From Gammaproteobacteria bacterium (lineage in GTDB: Bacteria > Pseudomonadota > Gammaproteobacteria > Xanthomonadales > SZUA-36), in assembly GCA_024277815.1 (NCBI GenBank), contig JAJRUM010000003.1:124001-188000 (forward strand): a stretch of 64,000 nt of DNA, written 5' to 3'. Position 1 is the stretch's first letter. Each line of letters starts with the position of its first letter. The position numbers and the translations under genes were made by a program. Positions 1 through 10,170 of the stretch are shown here, piece by piece. Below the pieces are notes generated by a model. The model had not been told where the DNA came from, ran no database searches, and saw nothing but the letters and a program-made list of their open reading frames with translations.

Positions 1-99
1 AACGCAAGAAAAGAAGCCGGGCTGGGTAAGCCGCCCGCAGCAGCACGTAAAATATTCAAATTGCTGCGCGATGCTGACACACAAAACCCACTGCCTTGA
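1..99 (+). CDS. darP: DarP (YjgA, DUF615) C-terminal end, partial
   Basis: Only the last 32 codons are present; the gene starts before the window. The frame reads KPPAAARKIFKLLRD near its end and stops at TGA 97-99. It matches the C-terminus of DarP/YjgA (E. coli KPPKSARQIFQYLRE), a dual-action ribosomal maturation factor that associates with late 50S precursors. It converges on tldD. Its location is also typical, since darP commonly sits next to a tldD/pmbA-family gene. The call rests on a short tail and synteny, so identity is likely but not certain. Confidence 0.75.
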   Translation, partial: NARKEAGLGKPPAAARKIFKLLRDADTQNPLP

Positions 100-127
100 C
101 CGCTTGAGGCCGGCGCTATCCCGGTTC

Positions 128-1570
128 TCACGTCTGCGTTCCGCCAACCGTCAGCGAATTAATTCGTAACGTAGGTTGCCCTACACCCACCGGGACACTC
201 TGCCCATCTTTACCGCAAACGCCAACACCAGCGTCCAGTTTCAGATCGTTGCCAACCATGCTGACCCGGGTCATCACCTCCGGACCATTGCCAATCAGGG
301 TAGCCCCCCGCACCGGTCTTGTGACCTTGCCATTTTCGATCAGATAGGCCTCACTGGCCGAAAACACAAACTTTCCTGAAGTAATATCGACCTGGCCACC
401 TGCAAAATTGACGGCGTACAAGCCTTTTTCCACCGAAGAAATAATCTCACCGGGGTCGTGTTCACCCGGCAGCATAAAAGTGTTCGTCATTCTGGGCATC
501 GGCAGGTGAGTAAATGATTCCCGCCGCCCATTGCCGGTTGGTTTCATCTTCATTAAACGGGCATTCAGTTTGTCCTGCATATAGCTGACCAGGATGCCAT
601 CTTCGATCAGTACGGTTTGCTCTGTCGGTGTACCCTCATCATCCACAGTCAGTGATCCGCGCCGCTCTGCAAGCGTGCCATCATCTACGATGGTCACGCC
701 ATCTGCTGCAACCTTCTCACCCATGCGGCCACTGAATGCGGAGGTGCCTTTGCGATTAAAATCACCCTCGAGTCCATGGCCTACAGCCTCGTGTAATAAC
801 ACACCCGGCCAACCGGGCCCGAGCACCACAGTCATGGTGCCGGCAGGTGCTGCATCCGCTTCGAGATTGACCAGTGCCTGGCGAACCGCCTCATCAGCAA
901 ACCGTTGCCAGGCGTTATCCTGGATCAGCTGCAAATAGTCAAAGCGGCCACCACCGCCATCACTGCCCTGCTCCCGGCGGTCATTCTGTTCCGCGATAAC
1001 GGTCACATTCAGGCGCACCAGCGGGCGCACATCAGCAGCCAGCGAACCATCGGTCGAGGCTACCAGGATGGTTTCATGGGTCGCCGCCATACTAACCATC
1101 ACCTGCTTGACCCGGGTATCCAGTGAGCGCGTGTAAGCATCAATTTTTCGCAACAGGTCTACCTTTTCATCCGCACTCAGTGCCTGCATCGGGTCGGCAG
1201 GCAGATACAACGCCTGCGGAGACTGCCGCCGCCACGCCTGAACCGTTCCCTGGGCACCCTGGCGGGCGATTGCACGGGCAGCAGTCGAAGCCTGTAACAG
1301 CGAAGGCATGATAATTTCATCCGCATAAGCAAAGCCGGTCTTCTCACCACTGATTGCCCGAATTCCCACGCCCTGCTCCAGTGCGTGTGCACCGCTGCGC
1401 ACAAGGCCATCCTCCAGGGCCCAGGATTCGTGGCTGGTACTTTGAAAATACAGATCACCCGCATCAACTGACGGCCCCATCAGGTGGTCAAGAACTTTTT
1501 CCAGATCGGTATGACCGAGCCCGCCGGGGGCCAGCAATTGCTGTTCTGCCAATTTAAGTGCCTCAGTCAT
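128..1570 (-). CDS. tldD: Metalloprotease TldD
   Basis: 480 residues, close to the 481 of E. coli TldD. TldD and PmbA/TldE form a cytoplasmic zinc protease that trims unfolded peptides and modified peptide antibiotics. The metal motif [11 protein letters not shown] (HExxxH) lies at about residue 250, and the C-terminal [15 protein letters not shown] signature is intact. I chose ATG 1570 ([10 protein letters not shown]), not an upstream in-frame ATG at 1606, because it gives the family length and has a GAAGAGAA ribosome site. It overlaps the yhdP stop by 8 bp, so the two are translationally linked. The partner pmbA is not in the window. Confidence 0.95.
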   Translation of the reverse strand: MTEALKLAEQQLLAPGGLGHTDLEKVLDHLMGPSVDAGDLYFQSTSHESWALEDGLVRSGAHALEQGVGIRAISGEKTGFAYADEIIMPSLLQASTAARAIARQGAQGTVQAWRRQSPQALYLPADPMQALSADEKVDLLRKIDAYTRSLDTRVKQVMVSMAATHETILVASTDGSLAADVRPLVRLNVTVIAEQNDRREQGSDGGGGRFDYLQLIQDNAWQRFADEAVRQALVNLEADAAPAGTMTVVLGPGWPGVLLHEAVGHGLEGDFNRKGTSAFSGRMGEKVAADGVTIVDDGTLAERRGSLTVDDEGTPTEQTVLIEDGILVSYMQDKLNARLMKMKPTGNGRRESFTHLPMPRMTNTFMLPGEHDPGEIISSVEKGLYAVNFAGGQVDITSGKFVFSASEAYLIENGKVTRPVRGATLIGNGPEVMTRVSMVGNDLKLDAGVGVCGKDGQSVPVGVGQPTLRINSLTVGGTQT

Positions 1571-4361
1571 TTTTCTCTTCACCTGTTGTTTGCGCCTGTT
1601 CGGCACCGTCTGCTATTGGTTCTGTCACCGCTGCCGGGTTTTGGCGGGAGGTAGTTCCGCCGCGCAGCCTGGTTACCGGTTCAACCTTTGGATCTTCCCA
1701 TGGTCCCCGAATCGTATATTTTGCCTCTGCAGCTTCACCGAGGGCGTCACGCAGCAAAGCCTGCAGAGCCAGACCGGCAGCCGCTCCGGCAGGTCCGCCA
1801 GCAATAGCACCGATGACCGGCAACGCCTTGCTCACACCCGGGCGTACAGAGAATTCATAATTGAAAGTCTGCGCTACCAGGTCCGTGCTGCCAACAATGG
1901 AAATTTCCGCTGCGGTGGACTTTAACACCAGGTCATCGGTGAAGCTGTTGCCATTTTCGAGCTGCATCGTGCCGGTTGCCTGATCAAAACTGAAACCCTG
2001 GTCAAACACATCGCGGAAATCCATGGCCAGCCTGCGAGGCAGTTCAGTCAGACTGAGCAGGCCCAGCATGCGGCCAGCACCCGGCTCTGCAGTCAGAATA
2101 TTCCCTTGCACGATATTCAGATCCATTTCGCCGTTCAGCCGTTCAAGCGCGAAAGCGGCCGGTGGCCCGTTCCACCAGGCGTCAAAATGAACCACCGTCT
2201 GGCCACCTTGCATAGCGGACGAAATATCCATGGCCTCAAGTACGGCGCCCAGACTTTCTGAGGTGATACGAATATTAAAATCTGAGCGTTCTTCTTCATC
2301 CCGGGTCCAGTCACCGGAAGCACTGAGTTCAAGTCGCGGTGACTTTGCTTCTATGGAGTCAAAATGAAAACCGTTTTTTACCGGATACCCCTCTATACGG
2401 GTTTCACCCAGGTCTACACCGAGATAGCTGAACTCCTTGCTAAAGAAACGCATTTCAGGCAACTCGGCCGGGTTGGTTTCCATGGTAACGCCACCGGTGA
2501 CGGGGTCGGGCATAATCAGCCGCTCAAACTCGCCGGTCAGGCTATTGGAGCCATCTTCATTCTGATAGTGCCGAATTTTCCCGACGATGTCCTTGCCATC
2601 GAACTCACCGAATATAACTGCATCTTCATACAACATCTCAAGCTCGACGTCATCGAACAAACGGTCGAATATCCTGATTTGCTGCGCATCCAGGCTGGCA
2701 GTATGCAAAACCAGACCGTCGCTTTGCTCTGCCTTCGAAAACTCACTGACGGTGAGATCCACCCAGCCTTCAAGGTCGAACACAGGCACTGAACCGGTTA
2801 CTACAAACTGCCCCGGTGACGGCAAACCACCTGCCTTTTCACCCAGGCCGATGGCTGCCCGAAGCGGTTTCGAATCCTCCCCCAGCAGCTCCATTCTCAG
2901 CTGCGCACGGCCAACCAGATATGCGGTCAGTATGCGTCGGCTGGAACGAATCGGATAACGCACCATCAACGGCCAGGAAGCCTCAACACTCTTATTCAGG
3001 GGTGCGGGCAAATCAATCATTGTGCCCTCAAGCCCACTGTATATTTCCAGCCAGATATCACGTTTCTCACGGCCTTCGATGGAGGCAATACTCAAACTGA
3101 TATCCCAGGGACTGATACCAATGGCACGACTGAAAAGTGGTTGCCGCAGCATCAGGTTATCCGGTATCACACGATCTGCTGGCAGATCACCGTGCAGGGT
3201 GGCACGGAAAACCTCGTCGGCATCCCAATCAGCTTCAACATCCAGGGTCACTGGATAGTCTCTGAAACTGGCCGCAATCTGTTTTCCTGCCAGTCCGTCA
3301 CGCGAGTAGCCCAGGCTGCCTGTAAGCGCATCCAGTTCAGTCCCGGAGACACTATCTACAAACTTCGCATCCTGCATTTGTACAGAACCAGCCACCTGTA
3401 AATGTTCGTTCGGTTTACCCAGACGGATATGCAGTTTGCCATCAATTTTGGCGTCACCGGACAAAACAAACTGATCAGGATCCAGATCCATGCCATGCAG
3501 CAGTGGTGATTGTTTAATAAAGCCTGTCAAACTTGTCAGGCCGGTTGCGCTGCGGAATTCGACATCCAGTTGGGGTTGTTTAAAATCCGGTATTCGGGCA
3601 TCAACCTGATCAACAACAGCGCCGCCAGTATCACCAATCCGGCCGTTTACGATCATGCCGGGACCGTCAAAAGTTGCGGTTGCTGTGATTTGCCGGGCGT
3701 GCGGCCAGCCGATGGCATATTTGAGGTCCGCATCCTCTACAGGTGCAATGGCCTGCATGCGGCCGCGATAGTTCTTGAACGGAAAGTCATCCAGATCACC
3801 GCTCATGGAGAATCGGCCATTGACAATCCGTCCGCTCAACAGCGAGGTGCGCAACCAATGCAAGGTTGGCTTATTCATTATATTTTCTGGCCAATAGTCA
3901 CCAAAACGGGCAATATCGCCGCGCTCCATAACCAGGTTGACATCCACCGCCGGCTTACCCTCGTTGGAGCTTGCCCGTACACGGCCATAGGCACTGATGT
4001 CATCATTTTGTACACGGCACTGATTCATATCCAACTGCCAGTCGCTGGTATTGCGCAACAGCACTTCGATATTGCAGGTACTGACAGCAAAGGTCAGTTG
4101 GCGGCGAAAAACACGCGGCCAATCCAGCTTGACTTGCTGGCCTTCAAAATCAACCCCCCCACCATCATCCATCAGCGCGAAACGCGCATTGATACCAGCC
4201 ACTTCCGGGCCTTTTCCCCAACCCCAGAAATGACCATTCTCAAGTTGCCCGAATACCTTTTTGAGATGCCATTTTGAATCCAGCAACAGGTCAAAATCTT
4301 TTACACTGCCTTGCGCACGCCGGGGTATCGCTGCCGGCCACTCGGTGGCATACGACGCCAT
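1563..4361 (-). CDS. yhdP: YhdP, larger C-terminal part of a frameshifted gene
   Basis: 932 codons forming the C-terminal three quarters of YhdP, an AsmA-like inner-membrane-anchored protein that spans the periplasm and is implicated in anterograde phospholipid transport to the outer membrane. The end has the family signature (a Gly/Ala-rich helix [15 protein letters not shown] followed by [15 protein letters not shown]). The frame stays open upstream of ATG 4361 and reads FPLQLTQRI, which continues FLRLD at the end of the upstream frame. ATG 4361 is therefore probably not a real start: no good ribosome site precedes it. Together the two parts make about 1,300 residues, against 1,266 in E. 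coli. The substitution pattern does not look decayed. Confidence 0.85.
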   Translation of the reverse strand: MASYATEWPAAIPRRAQGSVKDFDLLLDSKWHLKKVFGQLENGHFWGWGKGPEVAGINARFALMDDGGGVDFEGQQVKLDWPRVFRRQLTFAVSTCNIEVLLRNTSDWQLDMNQCRVQNDDISAYGRVRASSNEGKPAVDVNLVMERGDIARFGDYWPENIMNKPTLHWLRTSLLSGRIVNGRFSMSGDLDDFPFKNYRGRMQAIAPVEDADLKYAIGWPHARQITATATFDGPGMIVNGRIGDTGGAVVDQVDARIPDFKQPQLDVEFRSATGLTSLTGFIKQSPLLHGMDLDPDQFVLSGDAKIDGKLHIRLGKPNEHLQVAGSVQMQDAKFVDSVSGTELDALTGSLGYSRDGLAGKQIAASFRDYPVTLDVEADWDADEVFRATLHGDLPADRVIPDNLMLRQPLFSRAIGISPWDISLSIASIEGREKRDIWLEIYSGLEGTMIDLPAPLNKSVEASWPLMVRYPIRSSRRILTAYLVGRAQLRMELLGEDSKPLRAAIGLGEKAGGLPSPGQFVVTGSVPVFDLEGWVDLTVSEFSKAEQSDGLVLHTASLDAQQIRIFDRLFDDVELEMLYEDAVIFGEFDGKDIVGKIRHYQNEDGSNSLTGEFERLIMPDPVTGGVTMETNPAELPEMRFFSKEFSYLGVDLGETRIEGYPVKNGFHFDSIEAKSPRLELSASGDWTRDEEERSDFNIRITSESLGAVLEAMDISSAMQGGQTVVHFDAWWNGPPAAFALERLNGEMDLNIVQGNILTAEPGAGRMLGLLSLTELPRRLAMDFRDVFDQGFSFDQATGTMQLENGNSFTDDLVLKSTAAEISIVGSTDLVAQTFNYEFSVRPGVSKALPVIGAIAGGPAGAAAGLALQALLRDALGEAAEAKYTIRGPWEDPKVEPVTRLRGGTTSRQNPAAVTEPIADGAEQAQTTGEEKND

Positions 4362-4372
4362 GATTCTCTGTG

Positions 4373-5461
4373 TCAGTTGCAGTGGAAATCCAGCCTGAGA
4401 AAATCAGAACTGACCCACAAACCCAGGTTCTGTGGAAGGTTTCTGGCCACCGACAAGTGCGCACTTTGCCAGTCAACCCCTGCCTGACTGACCTCCAGAT
4501 CAGACAATTCAATCCGCCAGTCTTTTGCGCTGGAAAACGACCAATTGAAACGACTGTTCAGATGATCGATAACCAGCGGACCGGATTGCGAGGATAATTG
4601 TGCATCCCGCAAATCCACTACACCCCGCATTTCCTGTGCACTGTTCTGGCGCCACCCCCCCCATAACTCTGCATTCAACCAGCCGGAAACCGGCAGTAAG
4701 GGGTGATGGGGCAATTGCCTGACCAACTCAGCCAGCATCAACTCCCCGGTTTTGATGTGCCAGCGGGCAGCGGCAAGGTGCTGTTCCGTATCCAGCTCAA
4801 CCTGCACCGTCGCTTCCAGGTCACCGACAGCAAGGCGCCTATCACGATCAGCCACCCGTGCCTGAATCTCGGCGGCCATGCGCTGGCCATCCATTTTCAA
4901 TCGGCCATTCACATTGGTCAAAACCAGATGAATTTCCCGCTCCGGGTCATCAAAACTCAGATTGGAGTTTTCCAGCCGAACCTCCCCATTCAACGCCACA
5001 TTGCGTAACTGGGGGTTGCGGTTGCGGCCTGAATTGCGATTGCTGACGCCCAACCCCGATAACAGGTATCGGCCATCGGTCGTGCGCTCAAGCGAAAGAT
5101 CCGCGCCGATGATACGAAAACTGTACAGAGGCCGGCCCGGGATCAACGCGTTCAGAGGCTTGATGTCCAGTGCGGCCTGGCGGATGGCGATTTCAGACTG
5201 CATACCCTCGGGCATGAAAGTAACACCCTGCAAGCTGATACGCGGACCAAAAGCTTTCCATTCGCCATTAAAACTTTCGACCCTGACCGGCTGATTGAAC
5301 GCCCTTGTCAACCATGCCTCGAGCTTCGGTTGGTAATAGTCGCTGTAGGGCATCAAAAGTTTACCGATGCCGACCAAGACCGCAGCCAGCACCGTGATGA
5401 TCGTCAATGCCGTCCACAACAGTGTTCTTAACCGGCGAAAAAATGTACGCACATTCTCCAT
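4373..5461 (-). CDS. yhdP: YhdP, N-terminal part ended by a frameshift
   Basis: 362 codons with the YhdP N-terminus: a single membrane anchor at about residues 13-37 (LLWTALTIITVLAAVLVGIG), then the family motif YYQPKLEAWL and AsmA-like beta-rich repeats. The frame collapses after SSDFLRLD and stops at 4373. Adding one base near 4384-4388 (GGAAA on the + strand, TTTCC in the gene) restores [19 protein letters not shown] and joins it to the 932-codon frame. It starts 12 bp after the rng stop. This is either a true inactivating mutation or a one-base sequence error; the sequence alone cannot tell. Confidence 0.85.
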   Translation of the reverse strand: MENVRTFFRRLRTLLWTALTIITVLAAVLVGIGKLLMPYSDYYQPKLEAWLTRAFNQPVRVESFNGEWKAFGPRISLQGVTFMPEGMQSEIAIRQAALDIKPLNALIPGRPLYSFRIIGADLSLERTTDGRYLLSGLGVSNRNSGRNRNPQLRNVALNGEVRLENSNLSFDDPEREIHLVLTNVNGRLKMDGQRMAAEIQARVADRDRRLAVGDLEATVQVELDTEQHLAAARWHIKTGELMLAELVRQLPHHPLLPVSGWLNAELWGGWRQNSAQEMRGVVDLRDAQLSSQSGPLVIDHLNSRFNWSFSSAKDWRIELSDLEVSQAGVDWQSAHLSVARNLPQNLGLWVSSDFLRLDFHCN

Positions 5462-5473
5462 TCTGCTCAGAAC

Positions 5474-6943
5474 CTACAGCAATACGACATCAAACTGTTC
5501 CTGGGTGTACTGCTCCTCGCGCTGGAAACGAATGGACTTCCCGATCACTTCCTCCAACTCTGCCACTGTGGTGGATTGATCATCAAGTATCCGGTCGACC
5601 ACCGCCGGTGATGCGACCACCAGTAATCGGCTGGCTTCGAACTGTCGACTGGAACGCATGATTTCACGGAACACCTCCAGCACCACGGTATCTGCACTTT
5701 TGAGCACACCACGTCCTGAGCAGACCGGGCAGGGCTCACACAATACATGCCCAAGGCTTTCTGTCGTGCGCTTGCGGGTCATCTCAACCAGCCCCAAAGA
5801 AGATATCTCACAGATTTTCGTCTTGGCGTGATCACGATCCAGAGCGCGCTCAAGGGTCAGCATTACCTGCCTTTTATGTTCTTCATTGTGCATGTCGATA
5901 AAGTCGATAATGATAATCCCGCCGAGATTGCGCAAACGAAGCTGCCTGGCCAGTGCCTGGGCTGCTTCCAGGTTGGTCTTATAGATGGTTTCCTCAAGCG
6001 TACGATGGCCCACAAAAGCGCCGGTGTTAACGTCAATCGTGGTCATGGCCTCTGTCTGGTCGATAACGAGATGACCGCCCGACTTAAGTGAGGTCCTGCG
6101 ATGCAAGGCATTGTTGATTTCGTCTTCGATACCATAAAGGTCGAATAACGGCCGGTCAGCCGTGTAGTACTCAATCCGTTGCGTCCATTCAGGCAAAAAT
6201 TTGCCGGCGAACTCCTGCAGATGCATGAACTTTGCCTTTGAGTCGATGCGAACCTTTTCCACGTCGGCATGCATATGATCCCGCAGCGCCCGCAGCGGTA
6301 ATGAAAGGTCTTCATAAATGCATTCACCCGGCTTGGTGGTCGCCGTCAGGTCAGTAATACACTCCCAGATCTTCCCGAGGTACGACATGTCGGCGGCAAG
6401 GGCGAATTCATTAACGTTTTCTGCATTGGTTCGTACGATATAGCCATGCTTGCCTTCATGCTGGCGAAGCGTTCCCAACAAACCCAGCAACCGCTCTCGC
6501 TCAGCTTCATCTTCAATTCGCACCGACACAGCAATGGTTTCACTGTCTGGCAGCAAAACCAGAAAACGTGAGGGCACACTAAGGTTGGTCGTCAGACGCG
6601 CACCCTTGGTACCCAACGGATCCTTGATAACCTGCACCACAACCTCTTCACCCTCTCTGACCAGCGACGCAATCGGTGGCTCCGGAGGGAGTTCATCGGG
6701 TGACTGTTCCCGCTCAACGGAATAAATATCTGAAGCATGCAGAAACGCAGTGCGTTCAAGGCCGATATCAATGAACGCTGCCTCCATTCCCGGAAGCACC
6801 CGGGATACGCGGCCTTTATAGATATTGCCGATATAGCCAACATGGCTGTTACGTTCGAGGGAAACCTCTTGCAACATACCATTCTCTACGACTGCAACCC
6901 GGGTTTCAGTAGGGGTCACATTTATCAGGATCTCTTCTCTCAT
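5474..6943 (-). CDS. rng: Ribonuclease G
   Basis: 489 residues, the same length as E. coli RNase G, a single-strand endoribonuclease that matures the 5' end of 16S rRNA and cuts some mRNAs. An S1 domain lies at about residues 38-125 (VGYIGNIYKGRV). The catalytic metal-binding aspartates are in TIDVNTGAFVG and IIIIDFIDM, and the zinc-link CPVC is present. There is no long RNase E-type C-terminal scaffold. ATG 6943 is chosen because it overlaps the maf stop as ATGA, the usual coupled arrangement; the upstream extension is not family-like. Confidence 0.96.
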   Translation of the reverse strand: MREEILINVTPTETRVAVVENGMLQEVSLERNSHVGYIGNIYKGRVSRVLPGMEAAFIDIGLERTAFLHASDIYSVEREQSPDELPPEPPIASLVREGEEVVVQVIKDPLGTKGARLTTNLSVPSRFLVLLPDSETIAVSVRIEDEAERERLLGLLGTLRQHEGKHGYIVRTNAENVNEFALAADMSYLGKIWECITDLTATTKPGECIYEDLSLPLRALRDHMHADVEKVRIDSKAKFMHLQEFAGKFLPEWTQRIEYYTADRPLFDLYGIEDEINNALHRRTSLKSGGHLVIDQTEAMTTIDVNTGAFVGHRTLEETIYKTNLEAAQALARQLRLRNLGGIIIIDFIDMHNEEHKRQVMLTLERALDRDHAKTKICEISSLGLVEMTRKRTTESLGHVLCEPCPVCSGRGVLKSADTVVLEVFREIMRSSRQFEASRLLVVASPAVVDRILDDQSTTVAELEEVIGKSIRFQREEQYTQEQFDVVLL

Positions 6944-7521
6944 ACCAGCAACCCCGCCTGCCGCAATAACACGGCTGTTTCGTATAATGGTAACCCCATT
7001 ACACCGGAATAACTGCCTTCTATGCAACGAATAAACTGACCAGTCCCGCCCTGTACAGCATAGGCACCAGCCTTATCCATCGGCTCATCCTGCTGACAAT
7101 AGCGCTCGATCCATGGCGTTGGTATAGCAGCGAATGTGACCGCCGTGATATTGAGAGTCTGCAATGCCTTGCCAGCCCTTGTTGCCAATGCGACGGCCGA
7201 ATACACGTGGTGTGTCTGCCCGGACAGGCGCCGCAACATCGCTACGGCGCCTTGTCGTGACTCAGGTTTGCCAAAGACCTCGCCGTCCAACAATACGATG
7301 GTGTCAGACCCCAGCGCCGGCAGCGTAGCACCGCCCTGTTCAAAGCCCGCAATGGCTTTTTCCAGCGCCATGCGTTGCACAAAGTCCTTTGCCACCTCCC
7401 CCTTCAGCCTGATTTCATTAATGTCTGCCGGCGTCACTTTGAATCTGACAGCCAATTGCTGCAGCAATTCCCGCCGCCTGGGTGATGCTGAAGCCAGTAT
7501 CAGGTCTGCCTGGTTATGCAT
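6940..7521 (-). CDS. maf: Maf-family nucleotide pyrophosphatase (YhdE type)
   Basis: 193 residues. Maf proteins hydrolyse non-canonical or excess nucleoside triphosphates to monophosphates; the YhdE subfamily acts on dTTP and UTP. The family motifs are visible: LILASASPRRRELL at the N-terminus, GSDTIVLLDGEVFGKP in the middle, and DKAGAYAVQGGTGQFI with GSYSGVMGLPL near the end. The start is ATG 7521 (MHNQADLILAS), which places the SASPRR motif at the normal distance. It overlaps rng by 4 bp and follows rlmH by 9 bp, as in many gammaproteobacteria. Confidence 0.93.
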   Translation of the reverse strand: MHNQADLILASASPRRRELLQQLAVRFKVTPADINEIRLKGEVAKDFVQRMALEKAIAGFEQGGATLPALGSDTIVLLDGEVFGKPESRQGAVAMLRRLSGQTHHVYSAVALATRAGKALQTLNITAVTFAAIPTPWIERYCQQDEPMDKAGAYAVQGGTGQFIRCIEGSYSGVMGLPLYETAVLLRQAGLLV

Positions 7522-7530
7522 CGACAACAC

Positions 7531-8001
7531 TCATGCGCGGTGGTAGGGGTGATTTTGAGTAATTGTCCATGCCCGGTACAACTGTTCTGCCAGCACCACC
7601 CTGACCAACGGGTGCGGCAAGGTCAGGGGGCCGAGCGACCAGCGATTGTCAGCCTGCTGAAGAACTTCGGCCGAAATCCCGTCCGGACCACCAATCATGA
7701 ACCCGACATCCCTGCCATCTCCGAGCCACTGCTCGAGATTTTTGGCAAGTTTTCCCGTTGACCAGCCATGGCCTTTAACATCCAGTGCTATGACCCTCGC
7801 CCGTGCTGGCATGGCAGCCAGTAACGCCTGGCTTTCAATCGCTCTCAAGCGCCGGGTATCGGCATTTTTTCCGCGCTTTTCCAGGTTGATTTCACGCAGC
7901 GACAAACCCAGATTCGGAGGCATTCTGCGCGCATATTCGGACCACCCTTCGGCAACCCAGTGCGGCATACGCTGGCCAACGGCGGCAACCAGAAGGTGCA
8001 T
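7531..8001 (-). CDS. rlmH: 23S rRNA pseudouridine-1915 N3-methyltransferase RlmH
   Basis: 156 residues (E. coli 155). RlmH is a SPOUT methyltransferase that methylates pseudouridine 1915 in helix 69 of the assembled 70S ribosome, using SAM. The SAM-binding knot is visible as VGFMIGGPDGIS followed by LGPLTLPHPLVRVVLAEQLYRA, and the C-terminus ends in the conserved NHPYHRA. It is 19 bp downstream of rsfS, the usual partner in the rsfS-rlmH pair. Confidence 0.97.
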   Translation of the reverse strand: MHLLVAAVGQRMPHWVAEGWSEYARRMPPNLGLSLREINLEKRGKNADTRRLRAIESQALLAAMPARARVIALDVKGHGWSTGKLAKNLEQWLGDGRDVGFMIGGPDGISAEVLQQADNRWSLGPLTLPHPLVRVVLAEQLYRAWTITQNHPYHRA

Positions 8002-8020
8002 ACGTAAACCCTGCCGCCGG

Positions 8021-8404
8021 TCAGGCCGGACTGCTTACAGTACTACGGTGACTGGCGCTGGCTTCCCAGAGTTTCTCGAGGTTGTAAAAAGCCCTGGTCT
8101 GGGGGAGCATCAGGTGCACGATGACATCATTAAGATCCACCAGCACCCATTCACCCTCACCCTGGCCTTCAATACCAAGGGGTGGGTTACCTTTTGACTT
8201 GGCCTTTAGAACCAGATTCTCAGCCATCGACTTAACGTGCCGCGTTGAATTGCCTGATGCAATCACCATGCGTTCAGTTAGTGGATTATGGCCGGTAACA
8301 TCGATCACCAGTACATCGATGGCCTTGAAGTCTTCTAAAGCGGAAACTACGAGTTGTTGCAACTGATCAGTGGTTAGTTCGTCTCGGACGGTTTGAATAT
8401 TCAA
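8021..8404 (-). CDS. rsfS: Ribosomal silencing factor RsfS
   Basis: 127 residues, about 20 longer than E. coli RsfS. RsfS binds L14 on the 50S subunit and blocks subunit joining when nutrients are short. The core is typical: DVLVIDVTGHNPLTERMVIA, then STRHVKSMAENLV, then EWVLVDLNDVIVHLM and RAFYNLEKLW. The extra length is a Ser-rich C-terminal tail after the conserved LEKLW. It lies between nadD (118 bp upstream) and rlmH. Confidence 0.96.
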   Translation of the reverse strand: MNIQTVRDELTTDQLQQLVVSALEDFKAIDVLVIDVTGHNPLTERMVIASGNSTRHVKSMAENLVLKAKSKGNPPLGIEGQGEGEWVLVDLNDVIVHLMLPQTRAFYNLEKLWEASASHRSTVSSPA

Positions 8405-8522
8405 ATTTAAGTATTGCCTATACGGAGTGCTACTGATTTTAACGGTCAGCGTGCATGACGTAAAGCATATGTTATGGGCCGGGGTCGCCAGGCTGGCATG
8501 TGAATTTGCCGGTTTTAAGTCC

Positions 8523-9170
8523 TTATTCTTTTTTCAGGTATAAACCCTGATCAAAAATATAGTCCAGAACCGCGGCAGGCAACATCGTCCGCGGTGACCT
8601 GCCAAGGCGGAGCATGCTCTGAATGGTGGTTGCACAAATATCAATGGCGGTAACTTCAAGCGCCAGCACATGACCAGCTTCCGTCTGGCTTATAGCCGCC
8701 ACGTCCGTACATTCCCTTTGTAGAAACTGTTTTGCCAGTTCAGGCTGGTACTCAGTCATCACCCCTGGTCTCGTCATGACGACAATATGGGCAAGATCAA
8801 ACAACGCTTGCCAACGATGCCAACTGTGCAGGTGATTCGCTGCATCCTGACCGATGACCAGCACCACAGGTCGCCCGGGGAATTCTTTACGCAAATCCTG
8901 CAAGGTATCAATCATGTACGAAGGGCCTTCGCGGTCAAGTTCCCGGCGATCAATCTGCAGGTGGGGAAAGTCCAAAATGGCCAGTTGCAGCATTTCCAGG
9001 CGCTGTCTGTTACTCGCTTGCGGACGCATCCGGTGCGGAGGGTTGCCCCCTGGCAATAAGAATGCCGTCTCCAACCCAAGCTTTTCCCGCACCTCATCCG
9101 CGCAGCGCAAATGGGCAAAGTGCACCGGGTCAAACGTTCCCCCGAGTATTGCCAGTGGCTCTGCTGTCAC
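8523..9170 (-). CDS. nadD: Nicotinate-nucleotide adenylyltransferase
   Basis: 215 residues (E. coli 213). It transfers AMP from ATP to nicotinate mononucleotide in NAD biosynthesis. The nucleotidyltransferase motif GGTFDPVHFAHL is at residue 10, with the substrate loop LLPGGNPPHR, the GPSYMIDTL segment, and the second signature as ICATTIQSMLRLG near the C-terminus. Its start overlaps the holA stop by 4 bp. The 118 bp after it contain no recognisable terminator, so rsfS-rlmH may be read through. Confidence 0.96.
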   Translation of the reverse strand: MTAEPLAILGGTFDPVHFAHLRCADEVREKLGLETAFLLPGGNPPHRMRPQASNRQRLEMLQLAILDFPHLQIDRRELDREGPSYMIDTLQDLRKEFPGRPVVLVIGQDAANHLHSWHRWQALFDLAHIVVMTRPGVMTEYQPELAKQFLQRECTDVAAISQTEAGHVLALEVTAIDICATTIQSMLRLGRSPRTMLPAAVLDYIFDQGLYLKKE

Positions 9171-10165
9171 TTGGAAAGCTGCAACAGCAAAACATCAAGG
9201 CTTTGCCATGGGTCTCCACCGGCACGACCCTTGCTTTGCCTGTCAATCAAAGCGAGTTGTCTGAATGCGGCAAACAAGCTTCTGGTATTCAGGCGCCGCG
9301 CCGCAGAACGAATGGTGTTTTGCCGGTTGAACCAGATATTCAGACGTCTGAAGACCGCAGCTTCCTGCTCCCCTCCCCGCATGGCTAACCTGAACGCCTC
9401 TGTGGTCTGCAACTCCCGGATCAGCGCCCCTACAATCAGCGGTAAAGGTGTGTTGGCGCGCTGCAAACCAGCCGCCACACGCAAACCATCGCGCAGACTC
9501 CCGGACAACATGTGCTCCGCCAGTATGAAAGCATCGAAACGGCTACTGTCTGCGACTGCGCGTACAACATCATCCACACTGATGGTGCCAGTACCCTTCA
9601 ACAATGCGAGGCGGTCAATTTCCTGGTTCGCAGCCAGCAGGTTTCCTTCGAGACGATCAGCGAGCAATTCCAGAACCCCGGGTTCTGGCTGCATACCGTG
9701 CTTTTGCATTCGTTGCGCCAACCAACCGGGCAATTCCGCCGCTTTGATGGGCCACACTTCAACCCGCTGGCCCGCTTTTGCCAATGCGGTCGCCCATTTT
9801 GACTTACGCGAACTGGCATCCCACTGCTCACAGCTGACCAGTAAAATGATATTGGGGTCAGGGGCAGCTGCCCACTCAGTCAGTGCCTTGCCGCCCTCGC
9901 GGCCCGGTTTTCCGGTGCGCAGGCGCAAATCGATAATCTTTTGCGACGCAAACAGGGAAGGCGCTGCGGCCTGTTGTAACAACGACCAGTCGAAACCACG
10001 CTCAACCTGCAGGAGTTCCCGTTCTGCAAAACCTTTCTCCCTGGCGGCCTGTCTGATCGCGTCACAACATTCCTGCAGCAGCAGGGGTTCTTCACCACCC
10101 ACCAGGTAGACCGGAGCAAGGCCTCGCTGCAGACTACCGGACAGTTGATCCGCTTTGATCTGCAT
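9167..10165 (-). CDS. holA: DNA polymerase III delta subunit
   Basis: 332 residues (E. coli HolA 343). Delta is the wrench of the clamp loader that opens the beta sliding clamp. The N-terminal domain has VYLVGGEEPLLLQECCDAIR and LFASQKIIDLRL; the middle domain has LEGNLLAANQEIDRLALL, characteristic of the delta family. It begins 5 bp after the lptE stop and overlaps nadD, inside the conserved leuS-lptE-holA-nadD block. Confidence 0.96.
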   Translation of the reverse strand: MQIKADQLSGSLQRGLAPVYLVGGEEPLLLQECCDAIRQAAREKGFAERELLQVERGFDWSLLQQAAAPSLFASQKIIDLRLRTGKPGREGGKALTEWAAAPDPNIILLVSCEQWDASSRKSKWATALAKAGQRVEVWPIKAAELPGWLAQRMQKHGMQPEPGVLELLADRLEGNLLAANQEIDRLALLKGTGTISVDDVVRAVADSSRFDAFILAEHMLSGSLRDGLRVAAGLQRANTPLPLIVGALIRELQTTEAFRLAMRGGEQEAAVFRRLNIWFNRQNTIRSAARRLNTRSLFAAFRQLALIDRQSKGRAGGDPWQSLDVLLLQLSK

Positions 10166-10170
10166 ACTGA

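Noticed and set aside
3510-4277. A 255-codon rightward open frame inside yhdP
   Set aside because: It is antisense to conserved YhdP sequence, has no family features or ribosome site, and its composition mirrors the codons of the leftward gene.
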